Shown: one piece after another, positions 11,253 to 22,976 of the stretch
Layout: each line of letters begins with the position of its first letter
How positions within the stretch are numbered: position 1 is the stretch's first letter
Source of the DNA: Muraenolepis orangiensis
Lineage: Eukaryota; Chordata; Actinopteri; Gadiformes; Muraenolepididae
Assembly: GCA_027704905.1 (NCBI GenBank)
Contig: CM050999.1
Location: 1,282,094 to 1,346,093, forward strand
Reading direction: 5' to 3'
DNA length: 64,000 nt
The notes under the pieces: model-generated
Told to the model about the DNA's origin: nothing
Seen by the model: the letters and a program-made list of their open reading frames with translations, nothing else
Databases searched by the model: none
Translations under genes and position numbers: made by a program

Positions 11253-12749
11253 TAACGACCGCACACAGATACAAACACACAACACATGAACAACACACAG
11301 ATACACACACGATACACAACACACAAACAACACACGATACGCACATGAAACACAACACATGAACAGCAGAGTGGATGAGACCGGTACTGCCCAGCAGCAG
11401 CTGGAGGGAGTCCAACCTGGACGGCCCTTCACTGGCCCCCTCCCCCAAAAAGGTTATTAACTATTATGTTTAATTAGTTATTTCATAGATTCACCGTAAA
11501 GAGAGACAGGTCATTAAGAAGCATTAGTGTGGATTATCAATAATAAGAATGATAGTATTTCATATGCTTTATGTCCTTCACTTCCTGTTTGACGCGCAGA
11601 CTCAGTTCAACGCAACACGCGCATCGCCACGCCCGCCGGGAGACCCCGCCTCTCTCCCCCTTCAACGCCCAGCCAATCATCGGACGCATCTGCATCCCCC
11701 CCACCAGCATCTGTCATCATGCGCCTGCAGAACCCCCACTGGGCCGGGGCTCCTGTGGCCCCTCCCCGGTGGCTGGGGATGGGCGGTGATATCCCAATAG
11801 CCCCGCCCCACACAGACATCCCGCCCCCTTCTGACTACCAGTCTCCCGGTGGACCAGTGCGCAGTGGCAGCACGGTAACGCCCCCGGCGAAGGCCCCCAG
11901 GCCCCTCAGCCCGACGCGGCTGCAGCCCGTGGTGGCCCCCCAGGTGCAGCAGGCCCCGGACCGGGAGGAGACGCTCCGCATCCACTCAGAGATCCCGCGG
12001 GCCCTCAAGAAGCTGTTCCGTTGCAAGGGTCTGCAGCAGAGGGGCGGGGGAAGGGGCAGCGACTGCTCGGACAGGGAGGAGTCAGCCTCCTCTGCCCCCC
12101 CCTCCCCCGTGGTTACAGCCTCCCCCACGCCCCAAGACCCTTACCCTGTAAGAAACTCTGTGTGTTGACCTAGGAGTGTGTATCATACGTCTCTCTTTGT
12201 GACCACATATGCATGTATATACATAACCTTCTAGTGCCGGCAATATTATTTATACATTTGTAAATGTTTCATTGCCGTGCCGGCGTGCATGTTTAATGCA
12301 GAGAGTCAGGCACATGTATACATGTACAATACTGAAGAAGAGCATACTGTTAAACTAAAGGACTTCAAAAAATGACAACATTTCAGCCATCAAAAGAAGG
12401 CCAGTTCAAAATTTGCCAGTCACCAAATCTACCAAACACTCTTAGTATTTGTGTGCAAACCGTGTGTTCCTCCTCCTCTGACCCCTGGTTATCAGGTATG
12501 TTTGAGTGAAGACATGAGGTATTTTGTCCCTGCAGAGCTACCATTCCATCCTGCGACGCACTAAGAAGCAGTAGAAGTCTGTGGGGTGGCATGCTCGCCT
12601 CAACCCCCTGGTCCTGCTGCTGGACGGTGTGCTGGTCGGGGAACTGGAGACCATCCGGAAGGCTGTGCAGGAGATAGGGGTGTGTGTGTGTGTGTGTGTG
12701 TGTGTGTTTATGTGTGTATGTGTGTGTGTGATCCCCATGTTCACAGCCT

Positions 12750-12895
12750 GAGCTAAGATGCCAAACCCTACCTGCTCCTTAATGACCCCTAACCCATACC
12801 TGCTCCTTAATGACCTCCATCCCCTACCTGCTCCTTTATTACCCCTAACCCATACCTGCTCCTTAATGACCCCTAACCCCTACCAGCTCCTTAAC
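12750..12895. repeat. Minisatellite, CCTGCTCCTTAATGACCCCTAAC units
   Basis: About five imperfect copies in an intron of the iASPP pseudogene. Also found at 33285-33385 in copy B. Confidence 0.8.
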
Positions 12896-12917
12896 GTTAT
12901 GGATCTGAACTCACTAA

Positions 12918-13731
12918 GGGGGCTTTCTCACTAGCCATTCGGGGTCGAGTCCGAGCACGATCGCACCAAAATAAGTGTGATGAGAACGCTCCCCCCCGTC
13001 ACCGGGGACGCTGATTCGCTCCAAGCCGGGACCGCTTGAAAAGGTGGTTTCGGGTGCGCGCCAGTGTCCCTGACGACGGAGCGGGGCGTGGTGTGCAAGC
13101 TTACTGTACCAAAACACGGAAGAGGCTTGCTGTATCAACTTGCTGACACACACAACGTCATAACTATTCATCCGAGAAGAACAACATAATAATGGCTAGC
13201 AATGGATCACTGTGGTCGTCTACCGAAATCTCTTTTTTTCTCAAAGGTTTGCTTGAATTTTGGGCAGATAAGAACATTCAGCAACAACTGGACAATACGC
13301 ATAAAAACGCAGATATTTATGGGCAATTTGCCGATCATTTGAGTGTGCGTGGGTTCGTCAGAAGTGAAGAAGTTGAGGCTGCAGTATTTAAAAGTACGAG
13401 ATGCCGTGCGCAAATCAGGGAGCTCATCCGATGAAAAGGAAAAATGTCCATGGTTCGAAGCAGTGGACATGAAATCCTGAATTGTACGACTTGGCGCGTA
13501 CTAGATGACGCAAGTATACCCTTGTGTTCATTGGCTCATTGGCGATCGCAAAAACCAACTAGGTGCATACGCCACCTGCTGTATCGGAGTGTTGCTCTCC
13601 TCAATTGTGCCTGGGAGCGAACCAAGACTGTAGTGTGTACACAGACCAGAGGGGGGAGACGGAGGGGGGGTTCGCTCCCGAGGACGGAGCGAGGACGGAG
13701 CGGAGCACCCGTTCCTAATGAGAAGACGCCC
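12918..13731 (+). mobile_element. PIF/Harbinger-type element with Myb-like ORF
   Basis: This 814-bp insertion is absent from the matching place in unit B (33400-33410). It is flanked by a TAA target duplication (12915-12917 and 13732-13734) and has imperfect terminal inverted repeats (GGGGGCTTTCTCACTAG against GGGCGTCTTCTCATTAG). A frame at 13192-13434 encodes 80 residues with WSSTEISFFLKGLLEFWADK and spaced aromatic residues, resembling the Myb/SANT-like accessory protein of Harbinger elements. No DDE transposase is present, so the element is non-autonomous. Confidence 0.75.
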
Positions 13732-14199
13732 TAAGTCACTCTGAATAAAAGCCCCTGCTAAATGACTAGATGAATAGAACAGAATAGATGACCATAAGAC
13801 CAATGAACATAATATCACTATCAGTGTTTATGAAGAGACATCAAAGACCTTCTCCTCTCTAGATGACTGATCCAAACCAGCAACCAACAACGAGGTCATC
13901 ACGGTGCACCACAACGCCAGCTGTGGAGGTCACTACAATGTTGTGGACTTCCTGGTCCGCATCGAAGCCAACGTCAGCGCCCCGGACAGCCATGGCTGGT
14001 AAATAACCTGTCCTGCATCCTGGCAATGCTGTCGCTATAGCGACAACACTGTCACCACACTAACAACATCTCACCACACTAGCAACAACACTGTCACCAC
14101 ACTAGCAACCGCATGCCTACAGCACCAATACTGTCACTATAGCAACAGTTCCACCCCTCCCGGTCAGGCTGAAACCCCGGGTCTCCGTCCCCCCTCCGT

Positions 14200-15282
14200 G
14201 CCGTCTTGGGCACTGAGGTTGATACATCAGTGGATCCTCATATTGGTTTCTGTTGTTCTGCTTTACACACAAACCTTATTGCTCCATGTGTACATGTCAC
14301 CCTTACATCTCACGACCTGACCTGCATGCCCCATTTAGATATGTGTTGTAATCTTTTCTGTCAATAAAAACCTGATGAACTACTACCTTTACTGTTTTGT
14401 CGGTTTATGGTTGCGACGGCTTAAGGTAGTCGTAACACACTCTTCAATTATACAAAGAATGGGATCTCACCAAGTTATGTTTGAGCTGTGAATGTTAAGC
14501 CACACACGGATTGTTGTTTGCTGAACCCCGGGGGATAGTGCAGAAAGAGTCGGAGGCAAAAAGGAGTTTAGAACCCGTAGGCGTCTTTATTCAGATAAAG
14601 CTCCAAGGAATAAACTGATATGACGTGTCAACAATCAACTATGTGTGTGTCAATTCTGGAAGTAAATAATACAATGTGTAAAGCGACTTACGTGAGTGCG
14701 AAATGGAAATCAAAACAGGGGGTGTTGTATAATGTCCAGCGGTAAAAAAAAAATAATCTAAGTAGAAAAATCCAACAAAGGAACAAACGAGAAAAATCGT
14801 CCAACGAGGAAATAGCAGGAATCCACAGGAGATCAAGACAGGGTCTTCACTGGGGAACACGTAGGAGTATTGCCAGAGAGTCTCGGGTTGAACAACGGGA
14901 AAGTTCTGGCAACGAGTGACAGGGGAGCGGAGTCTAAATAATAGGGAGCCTGATTGGGAATAGGGAACAGGTGCGCTGACGTGACTACGGTCTTCTGGGA
15001 CGGAGTGTTCTGGGTGTAGTAACCCCAGGTGGCAGAGAGGGGGAGGCAGAGTAGAGGAGAGTCCTCTAACCATAGACCATATACTGTAGAGCCAATAAGA
15101 GCTCTTAGCCTATTAGTGAAGCCCAACCATAGACCATATACCATAGAGCCAATGAGAGCTCTTTGCCTATTGGTTGAGCCCAACAACAGACTATATAACA
15201 TAAATATATTTGGGGTCAGAAGTGAAAATGGGGTCTGGGATCATGGACCAAAGAGTTGTTGAACCGCCGGGGAGACAGCTCC
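14200..15282. repeat. Displaced copy of the unit spacer
   Basis: The sequence matches 30810-31942, which in unit B lies upstream of the iASPP exons. In unit A it lies downstream of them, following a junction within the iASPP intron at about 14197-14208. It includes a conserved AATAAA (14363) before CTGATGAACT, also seen at 30978 and 55437, which is a possible polyadenylation signal. No ORF is supported. Confidence 0.75.
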
Positions 15283-17697
15283 TCTGGGACCTTCGCAGGC
15301 CATCCCTCCCGGATGTAAGTGCGGAGCCGGGAGAGCATGGGGTCCTCCTCTGACGCGAGCCGAAGGTCCTCCAGGGCCTGGAGCGGGGCGTGGAGCATGA
15401 GTATGAGCTCTGTTGTGTCCGGGCGGGGGGGCGGGGGTGGCGCGGGAGAGCAGGTCAGCCACCACATTCTCCCTGCTGGGAGTAAACAGTGTGGTGAAGT
15501 CATACGGCTGGAGTCTCTCTGACCAGCGGTAGATCCTCAGCGGTTTGTGCCCCGACCCCGATGTAGCAAGCAGGGCCGTGAGAGCCTGATGGTCAGTACG
15601 CAACGTAAAATGTCACCCGTACACATACATGTGCCACCGCCCGCTCCCCCACCGAGTATTTCAGTTCGGCCCAGTTGAGGGACCGAGAGGCGAACGCCAC
15701 CGGGCGTTCCGTGCCCCTTTGGATCTGGGACAGCACCGCCCCAATGGCCGTATTGGACGCGTCACAGGTCACGAACGTGGGGCTCGCCAGGTCAAAGAAT
15801 GACCAGACCGCGTCCTGTTTCAGGAGCTCGCGTAGTGGGGAGGTGGTCGAGGAGTACTGGGGAAGGAAACGCAGGTAGTAGGCCGTCATCCCCAGAAACG
15901 AAGAGATCTGAGCTGGGCAGGACGGCTCAGGCAGGCGCAGTACCGCCTTTACGTTTGAGTGTAGCGGGCTGAGGCCGTCAGCGGTCAGGCGGAACCCTAC
16001 AAACTCGATGGCAGGAACGGCGAAGGTGCACTTTTCCCCATTTAGCGTGAGGTTGTGACTGGCGAGGACGTCCAGCACCCTCGCCAGGCGCCAGGCGTTC
16101 GTCATGAACGGCCGGTGTTGCACCATGAACCACTATGTCGTCCAGGAAAACGACCACGCCCGGGATGCCGGCGAAGATGGTGGTCATGATTTTTTGAAAA
16201 CAGCTGGGGGCCGAGCTGAGGCCGAAGGGCATGTGGGTATAGCGAAACACTCCGACATGCGTCACAAAATCTGTAAGGCTGCGGCTGTCAGGGTGCAGCG
16301 GAACCTGCAGGTAGCCTTGGCGAAGGTCTAGTTTTGTGAACAGGGAAGAGCCGTAGAATTGTGCGGCTAGCTCCTCCACTGTGGGCAGCGGATACCTGTC
16401 AGGTATCACGGCCTTGTTCACCGGCCTGAGATCGATGCATGGGCGCAGGCCCCCTGACTTTTTTTTCACCACCACCAGGTTTGAAATCCACGGGGAAGCA
16501 TCAATGCGCTCGATGATGCCCGCGTCCAAGAGTTTTTGCAGCTCGGTGGTGACGTTGTCGCGCAGGGCGAGAGGCAGGCGGTGTATGGGCTGAATCACCG
16601 GATGTACCTCAGGCTTGAGGAGGGGCTGGTGGCCAAAGGCGGTGAGGCAGCCCAAACCACTGAACAGAGCAGGCCAGCGCTGTTGCCACGGCGAGCCAAC
16701 AGACAAGATGGCGGCCCCAGAATTGTCCACCAGGGTGAAACCCAGCTCACAAAACAAAATCAAAACCCATGAGTGGATGGTCGTCGGCGGCCCAGGCGTA
16801 CGTGGAGGTGGGCTGTCGGTTGAGGGAACAGAGCGACAGACCCATGAAAAATGGTTCTGCCTGCCACATCGTTGACACCTCTGTCCCTTAGCAGTACCTT
16901 GGTTTGGAGCTCGACTCTGGTGCGATGATGAGCCACAATTACCACAGGCCCGGCGTGCTGCCGTACCCTGGCATGCTGCAAAGTTCACGTCCAAGTAGTC
17001 CTCAGGGAAAACCTCCCCGGGAGGCCCCATGGGTAGCGCCACCGTTTGAGTTAGTAGCATGGGTCTCGGGGGAAAATAACTAGAGGAGGGAGCTAACTGT
17101 GATACTAAGGCTGCTGCTGACTCAAGCTGGAAAGCTATATCCACTGCTCTTGCTAAAGTTAGCTTGTCTGTCATCATTAGCAACTTTTCTCTGAGCTTTG
17201 GGCTATTAGTGTGCTCAGCCAGCTGATCCCGTATCAGTTCATCTTCCAGCACCCCGAATTTACAGAGGCTGGCTAGTCCCCTCAGATCAGCCACGTAATG
17301 GTGGATGGACTCACCCGCCTGTTGCTGACGTTGCCAAAAAACGATCCGCCGGAGCATAACATTTTGTGGAGCAGCAAAGTGTCCAGTGAGCAGTGTAACA
17401 CAGTCACTATATTTCGGAGCGGGTCCGAGAGTCCGAAGAATCCGCTGTCCCTTGCTGCCCAGCGTGTGTATCAGCAGGGCTTTCTTCTGTTCGTCGTTAG
17501 CATCAGCTAGCCCCGCGGCTACTATGAACGTTTCGAAGGACTCAAGCCAGCGAACCCACGGGATCGGCGGTTCGCCGGCAGTGCGAGGAACGGGGAGAGA
17601 GGTGAGAGTTGAGAATCCATAATCCTCGTCCCCAATGTTGTGTTTAATAAGACTATGAACTACGACTTTTAGGTTGACCCCAAAACTCCCGGTCACA
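15283..17697 (-). mobile_element. Ty3/gypsy element: gag, RT and RNase H, no integrase
   Basis: Minus-strand frames give a gag capsid region (WVRWLESFETFIVAAGL), two zinc-knuckle-like boxes (CGNCGSSSH, degenerate, and CQRCGRQNHFSWVC, complete) and a shortened protease region. RT follows with GGLRPCIDLRPVN, MPFGLSSAP and the intact catalytic VFLDDI, then thumb and RNase H (TFVTCDASNTAIGAVLSQ, RTDHQALTALL). At least one frame change separates RT from RNase H near 16100 and another lies near 15600. The element stops abruptly at 15282 before integrase, and no LTR is recognised at either end. It belongs to a different family from the gypsy pieces at 1758 and 19816. Confidence 0.9.
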
Positions 17698-18925
17698 CCG
17701 GATGTAACGCATACATAACACCTCCCTGTACATTTTGGGTTCTTTCATTTTTACAGCATTTTCGGTGAACTCTAGCTTTTGCTCACAGAGGGATTCTCTT
17801 GGTTTGCAGTCTTGCATGTCAAACCTCTGTAGTATTTTGTTTACATACCTTCCCTGTGTTATTTGTATACAACCTTCTGTCTGATCAAAGTCAACACCCA
17901 GGAAGTATTTCAGTTTGCCTAAGTCTTTCATTTTAAACTTAGCAGTTAGCATTATTTTGATATCTTTCAGTGCTTTTTTTTTGTCAACCAATATGATTAT
18001 GATGACCTTTTCACCATGTTTCTCTTTTGAATACACACAGTGGTCAGCAGGATTTTGCACGAAATCCTCCTCACTTAAGTGTGAATCTAACATTGCGTTC
18101 CACATCCTGCCTGACTGCTTCAAACCACACAATGATTTCTGTAGCTTACAAACTACATTTTCACTTGTATTTGTCTTCTTCTCATAACCTACTGGTTGCT
18201 CTACATATATTTCACAGTCTATCGGTGCATGCAGAGCTGTCTTGACATCCACTTGGTGTAGAATTACATTATCTTGTACCGCTTTTTGCCTCGTCATTTT
18301 AACCCTCTCTTTGTTTGGGTAGTACACTAAGTAAGCTGGGCTTTTTTTGTCATTGCCTACAAAAACACCTTGGTCACAGCTAGAGTGTCACAGCTAGATC
18401 TTCCCCTTCTCTTGTCTGTATGTGAAGCACTCAGATCCAAACTGCATTTTGGACACATTTGGTCAGTTAACATTTAGTATGGTGTCTGTTTTGTGCGTCT
18501 ACTGTAGCACCTATTCCTTACATGGGCTGCTGTCTGGACAGCATGATTCCACAGCCTATTAGGTAACTGGCTTTCTAACACCTGCCCATTTCAAAAAGTG
18601 TTGGCCAGCCTCTTTCTGCCGTGCCATTTTGGTGAGGCGTATAAGACGCATATGTTTCGTGTCTAATCCTGTTCTTGTTTAACAGTGCCTGCAAACCCTT
18701 GCTTGTAAACTCTTTTCTATTATCTGAACGGATACATTTTACTTCTCCATACGGAGCTATGTCTGCTAGGAACTTTTCAGTAGCTTTTGTTGTGTCACTT
18801 TTGGATTTAAGGAAATATACGAATACAACACTAGAGTTATCGTCTGTGAACAACTATCTATGTCCCTCTATGGACTTGGTTTGCATAGGACCGGCTAGGT
18901 CAGTATGCACTATCGTCTGACTGTA
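17698..18925 (-). mobile_element. Ty1/copia fragment (integrase and RT)
   Basis: Minus-strand frames encode integrase core (IRSDNRKEF, TPHQNGTAER) and copia RT (QVDVKTALHAPIDCEIYVEQ, CGLKQSGRMWN, YFLGVDFDQ). The region of the catalytic YVDD reads ILVDKKK, so the RT is dead. A longer sister copy lies at 38307-41400. Confidence 0.88.
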
Positions 18926-18937
18926 TGCAAACTGGAC

Positions 18938-19012
18938 CCACTCCAGTTTGCATACAGACCATACAGGTCTGTAGACAACGCCATCTCCCTGGCACTACAC
19001 ATGGCCCTGAAG
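18938..19012 (+). mobile_element. LINE RT fragment (fingers)
   Basis: Seventy-five bases encode LQFAYRPYRSVDNAISLALH, a conserved RT segment of Rex1-like LINEs. It is sandwiched between copia and an oppositely oriented LINE 3' end. Confidence 0.65.
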
Positions 19013-19395
19013 CAAGTCAAATCAAGTCAAGTCAAGTTTATTGACACTTCACAGTTTACACAAGTGTAAGCAATGAGTGAAAATCGTATGTGCAATACCT
19101 GACACAACAATAAAAATAAAAATAAAAAGTTAAATATATAAAAATGCAATATATTAAATGCAGTATGTCAGTAAAAGAGCAATATATATATATAAATCAA
19201 TGTAATAAAATGTACATTGTTATATGCTAAACACCCTTGTTCAGCAGCCTGCTAAGCAGTTCCCATACCAGGCAGTGATACACCCTGTAAGAACACTCTC
19301 GATTGTGCTGGTGTAGAATATTCTCAGGATGCGGGGGCCCATGCTGAATTTCCTCAGACGCCTGGTGCCCCCACCTGTAACTTGATTATGGACTA
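19013..19395 (-). mobile_element. LINE 3' end (Rex1-like)
   Basis: Read on the minus strand it gives FYTSTIESVLTGCITAWYGN, typical of the RT C-terminus, then a 3' UTR ending in AATAAACTTGACTTGACTTG repeats. The same 3' end recurs in plus orientation at 35812-36215. Confidence 0.8.
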
Positions 19396-19399
19396 AGAT

Positions 19400-19815
19400 T
19401 GGAAACAACATTTCATCCACTCTGGTCCTCAACACCGGAGCACCCCAAGGCTGCTGCCTCAGTCCCCGGCTGTACTCGCTGTACACACATGACTGTACTG
19501 CCACACACAATAATCAAATTATCAAGTTTGCAGACACCACAGTCATCGGCCTGATAAGCGAGAGCGACGAAACGGAGAACAGAGATGAAGTTGTCCAGCT
19601 GATTCAATGGTGCAACAAGACTAAGGAGCTGATCATGGATGTCTGGAGCCACCGGGGCACCCACTCCATTATCAGCCTGGACGGGACACCGGTGGAAGTC
19701 GTCAGCTGCTTCCGTTTCCTAGGGTTACAGATTTTGGACAACCTGGCGTGGACCCGCAACACGGAGGTCATGCTGAAGAAGGCCGGACGTGCTGGTGGTT
19801 TTCTTCCATGGACCT
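19400..19815 (+). mobile_element. LINE RT fragment, second copy of the 1409-1757 segment
   Basis: The frame contains NTGAPQGCCLSPRLYSLYTHD and EVVSCFRFLGLQI. The catalytic box has lost three bases (FADTT). The junction to gypsy at about 19815 matches that at about 1757. Confidence 0.82.
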
Positions 19816-21700
19816 TGAGAAAATCAGGATGTTGTCCAGGTACACCACCACAAAGACGTTTAGCATGTCCCTCAGCACGTCATTCACAAGGCCTTGGAAA
19901 ACCCTGGGGGCATTGGACAGACCGAACGGCATGACGTGGTACTCATAGTGGCCGAGATGGGTGTTGAAGGCAGTCTTCCACTCGTCACCCTCCCTGATTA
20001 AGTGGTAAGTGGTAAGTGTTACGAAGGTCCAATTTGGTGAACACCCGGGCGTGCGTGAGTGGCTCGAAAGTGTAACTAAGAAGAGGCAGGGGGTACTAAT
20101 TCTTCACCGTGATGTCGTTCAGTGCCCGATAGTCTATACAGGGCCTCAGGCCACTGTCCTTCTTAGCCATGAAGAAGAAGCCCCCTGCGAGGGGTGAAGA
20201 CGATGGCTTTATAATGCCTGAGGCTAGGGACTCTGCGATATAGTTATGCATCGCCTCCTTCTCCGGCTGGGAGATGTTGTAGAGCCGCCTCTTAGGTAGG
20301 GCGTCCCCAGGAAGGAGGTCGATGGGACAATCATAAGGCCGGTGAGGGGGAGTGAGAGGGCTCTGTCCTTACTAAACGCCGAGGTTGTGATACATGTGAG
20401 GCACCCCAGTGATATCTGCCGAAGAGAACACAGGCCTGGAACCTCTGGACGGAGACAGGGCAGAACGCAGACAGGTAGCGTGACAAGTTGTACTCCAGCC
20501 CAAGACCCGCCCAGACGCCCAGGAGATGTGAGGGTTGTGCATCTCCAGCCAGGGTCTATCCAACACTAGAGGCGCCGTGGGGGCGTGCAAAACAATGAAA
20601 CAAATGGACTCAGAATGATTTCCCAAAAGAGTGAGCGTGAGAAGTTCAGTAGCGTGCGTAATAGTACCCAAAGAATGCCCGTCTATGACCCGGGGAGAGA
20701 GAGTGCGATCTAACGCCACCAAAGGGACCCCCGCCTGGCGGGTTAGAGTTACATCAAGCAGACACTCGTCTGCACTATGAGAGCGCCAACAGACAAGGTT
20801 TCCGTACCCCAGACTAAGGTGGCCGGGAAGAGATGATTAAACGTATTACGGGGCGGGGAAAGGGATGTTTTGCTCACCCATATGCCCCTTACTGGTGAGC
20901 TCGGCCGTTTGGGCGGGTTGGGCATGCTCTGACATAATGTCCCTCCTTCCCACAGTAGAGGCACTGTTGGTGGGACATCCTGTACTCTCTTTGAACTGAC
21001 GAAAGGTGGGATCGGCCGATCTCCATGGGCTCTCCGGGCCCGGACGTTAACCTGGCAGCAAAAATCTTGCTTGAGCAGGGGGTAATCGGTGGCATAACCC
21101 CCGTCGCTGTTCACCAGTGCTATCGCCCAGCTAAGAGCTCTGTTGGCAAGGAGGGACATCACGAAAGCAATCCTGGCCCCACCGGAGGAATACTTGGACG
21201 GCTGATGTGTGAACAGTAACTCGCACTGAGCTAGGAACCCACGGCACTGGTTCAAATCACCTCCGAACGCTCTGGGGCTAACCAAACTGGGCTCGGCGCA
21301 AAAGACTGACCCTGCGGGGACATCGGGCCAGCTGGGACATAGGACGAACTGGTTCCAGGACCGGAACCTGGGGCTGGATATGTGCGGACGGCAAACGCGT
21401 CCAGAGAGCGCTGGATGGAAACGAGGGCTCCGGACATAGCGTCCACCTTGGCGGTGAGGCTGGTGACCGTACTGACGGTAGTCTGCGACGTGTTCTCCAG
21501 CACCGCAATCTGGGACTGGACCGAGGGAAAAGCCTTTCCCAGTTCGGCCTGCAGTTGGGTAAGTTCGATGGCTTATTTGGTTACAATCTTGCGTAACTCG
21601 AACGGTGTCCCGCGCCCTGCTTCTGGGTTCCCAACTTGGCTCATTTTTGCCGTGGTTATTCTGTTAAGACCCAGCGAGACCGGCTAGCAAAATGTGCCAG
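19816..21700 (-). mobile_element. Ty3/gypsy gag-protease-RT remnant
   Basis: Minus-strand pieces show gag (PRAFGGDLNQCRGFLAQCEL), a zinc knuckle (CLYCGKEGHYVRACP), the retropepsin region (SADECLLDV near 20745-20785 and LDRPWLEMHNP) and RT fingers (GLRPCIDYRALNDITVKN near 20095-20155). The palm then reads VYLDNILIF, so the catalytic YLDD is changed as in the unit A copy. Several frame breaks are present. It is longer than the unit A copy. Confidence 0.87.
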
Positions 21701-21929
21701 AGAACCCAGAAGAAGAGACAGGACACTCAAAACAACGGAAAATGTCTGTACTGAAAAATATCCACGAACTCAAAAAACAACAGGGTAGGGTAGGATAGGT
21801 TACGTGGTGTGGTCGACGTGGGGAGATGGTCCAGAGGGTGGAACGTGGAGAGGGTCCTTGGTGCGGGGGGGGAAGGTTAGGACGAGACGTGACGTAGTCA
21901 GAGCTGGAAACACAGGTTCACGTGTAGGA

Positions 21930-22142
21930 GGGAGCCATAATGTTTTTAAAAAAGGCCTAAAAACACATCTTTTTAGAATAGCTTTTTACTAGATAAAAAA
22001 AAACAAAACACTGGTTGCCATGCCGGCGTAAACGTCGCTGCTTTTATTCTGTAAACCATTTTTACTCTGTAGCACTTTGAGTTTTGCCCACGCAAATTAA
22101 AAGTGCATTATAAATATAATTTATTATTATTATTATTATTAT
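21930..22142 (+). mobile_element. L2-like LINE 3' tail
   Basis: The frame ends FKKGLKTHLFRIAFY, then a 3' UTR and a (TTA)n tail follow. The distal part is the same block as 2750-2880. Confidence 0.65.
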
Positions 22143-22400
22143 AAGGTTCTCAATAACCAAGCGCCCGACGTCGGTCTTCGGCAGCCATAAGAAGGGTAGA
22201 TCCCAGGTTTCCAATAGCCTCAGCAGGCCCGATTCTGATGGGCAACACCTGGGATCGATTAGAGTGTGGGGGCACAACATTATGTTCCTCTTGTTCCACT
22301 ACTTGCTCTTCAATGGGTTTTGTTCCTTTGGTTCCACTACTTGCTCTTCAAAGGGTTATGTTCCTCTGGTTCCACTACTTGCTCTTTAATAGTAATGCTT
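22143..22400. repeat. Unit B 5' block with 38-bp minisatellite
   Basis: About three copies of the 38-bp GTTCCTCTGGTTCCACTACT repeat lie at 22280-22395, flanked by unit-conserved sequence. Confidence 0.8.
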
Positions 22401-22417
22401 TACACTGAGGCTCTCCA

Positions 22418-22500
22418 GCACACACGCACGCACACGCACACACACACACACACACACACAGAAATAGGTTACAATAACACACACACACACACACACACAA
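22418..22500. repeat. (CA)n microsatellite, interrupted
   Basis: Two CA runs are separated by an AGAAATAGGTTACAATAA spacer and sit upstream of receptor gene B. Confidence 0.92.
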
Positions 22501-22965
22501 ACAGAAATAGGTTACGATATAGGTTACGATTCATCTTGGATGAGATCCTGAAAGAAGAGGTTGATAACAGTTATGAAGTATGATGCCTAATATAATGGAG
22601 AGTCAATCCACTTTTATATTTCTGAATCTACTGAACCTGAAATGACTCGGAATGTTGTAAATATGAATGAATGAAAATACCTTCATTCATTTCACATGGA
22701 TGTGTTTACTTACCTGTATATTTATATACCTTTAATTCTGCACATATCTCATACATACTTTATAAGTTTTTTATAGCTGTTTTTATACCTAGTAGACTGT
22801 CTTTACAACTTATTCCATTGTACTTGTTGCAAATCGCCAATCAAACATCTTGTATCTTGTATCTTGTATCTTGTATCTTGGATGGCCATAGCCTATACCT
22901 CTTGAGCTTCCACCTAACAGAAAGTTTTGGCATTCATAATCAGGGTTTTCTTTATTTGACTGCGT

Positions 22966-22976
22966 AAAGAGGAAGT
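22966..22976 (+). promoter_or_regulatory. Putative PU.1/Ets site upstream of receptor gene B
   Basis: AAAGAGGAAGT sits in the same context as in unit A, ahead of a conserved GTAAGT donor at about 23035. Confidence 0.45.

Larger units (their letters stand above)
11367..13998 (+). pseudogene. ppp1r13l: ppp1r13l (iASPP)-like pseudogene, copy A
   Basis: iASPP inhibits p53-family and RelA function through C-terminal ankyrin repeats and an SH3 domain. Exon 11367-11452 encodes SWRESNLDGPSLAPSPKK, like the WRESSLDG region of mammalian iASPP. A fused block at about 11601-12147 encodes RLQNPHW and PRPLSPTRLQP, but it has lost the intron and flanking coding found at 57304-57512 and the KPIPLS stretch seen in copy C. 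Exon 12536 to about 12673 (LNPLVLLLDG, first ankyrin) has an in-frame TAG at 12572-12574. Exon 13863-13998 (ankyrin, ending APDSHGW) is frameshifted near its start. A Harbinger-type element interrupts the intervening intron. The remaining ankyrin and SH3 exons are absent because the unit switches to spacer sequence near 14200. It is clearly non-functional. Confidence 0.88.

Noticed and set aside
11043..11448. Gly-, Val- and Thr-rich frames over the (CCA)n tract, and their unit B and C equivalents
   Set aside because: Low-complexity translation of a trinucleotide repeat on either strand, lying upstream of exon acceptors in probable intron.
12770..12890. Telomere-like CCCTAACCC motifs
   Set aside because: They belong to a longer minisatellite unit (CCTGCTCCTTAATGACCCCTAAC) and are not TTAGGG arrays.
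14639..15201. Long minus-strand frames in the spacer (also 31271-31861)
   Set aside because: The frames are not matched to any domain and consist partly of the repeated CCAATGAGAGCT block. They differ in extent between the two copies.
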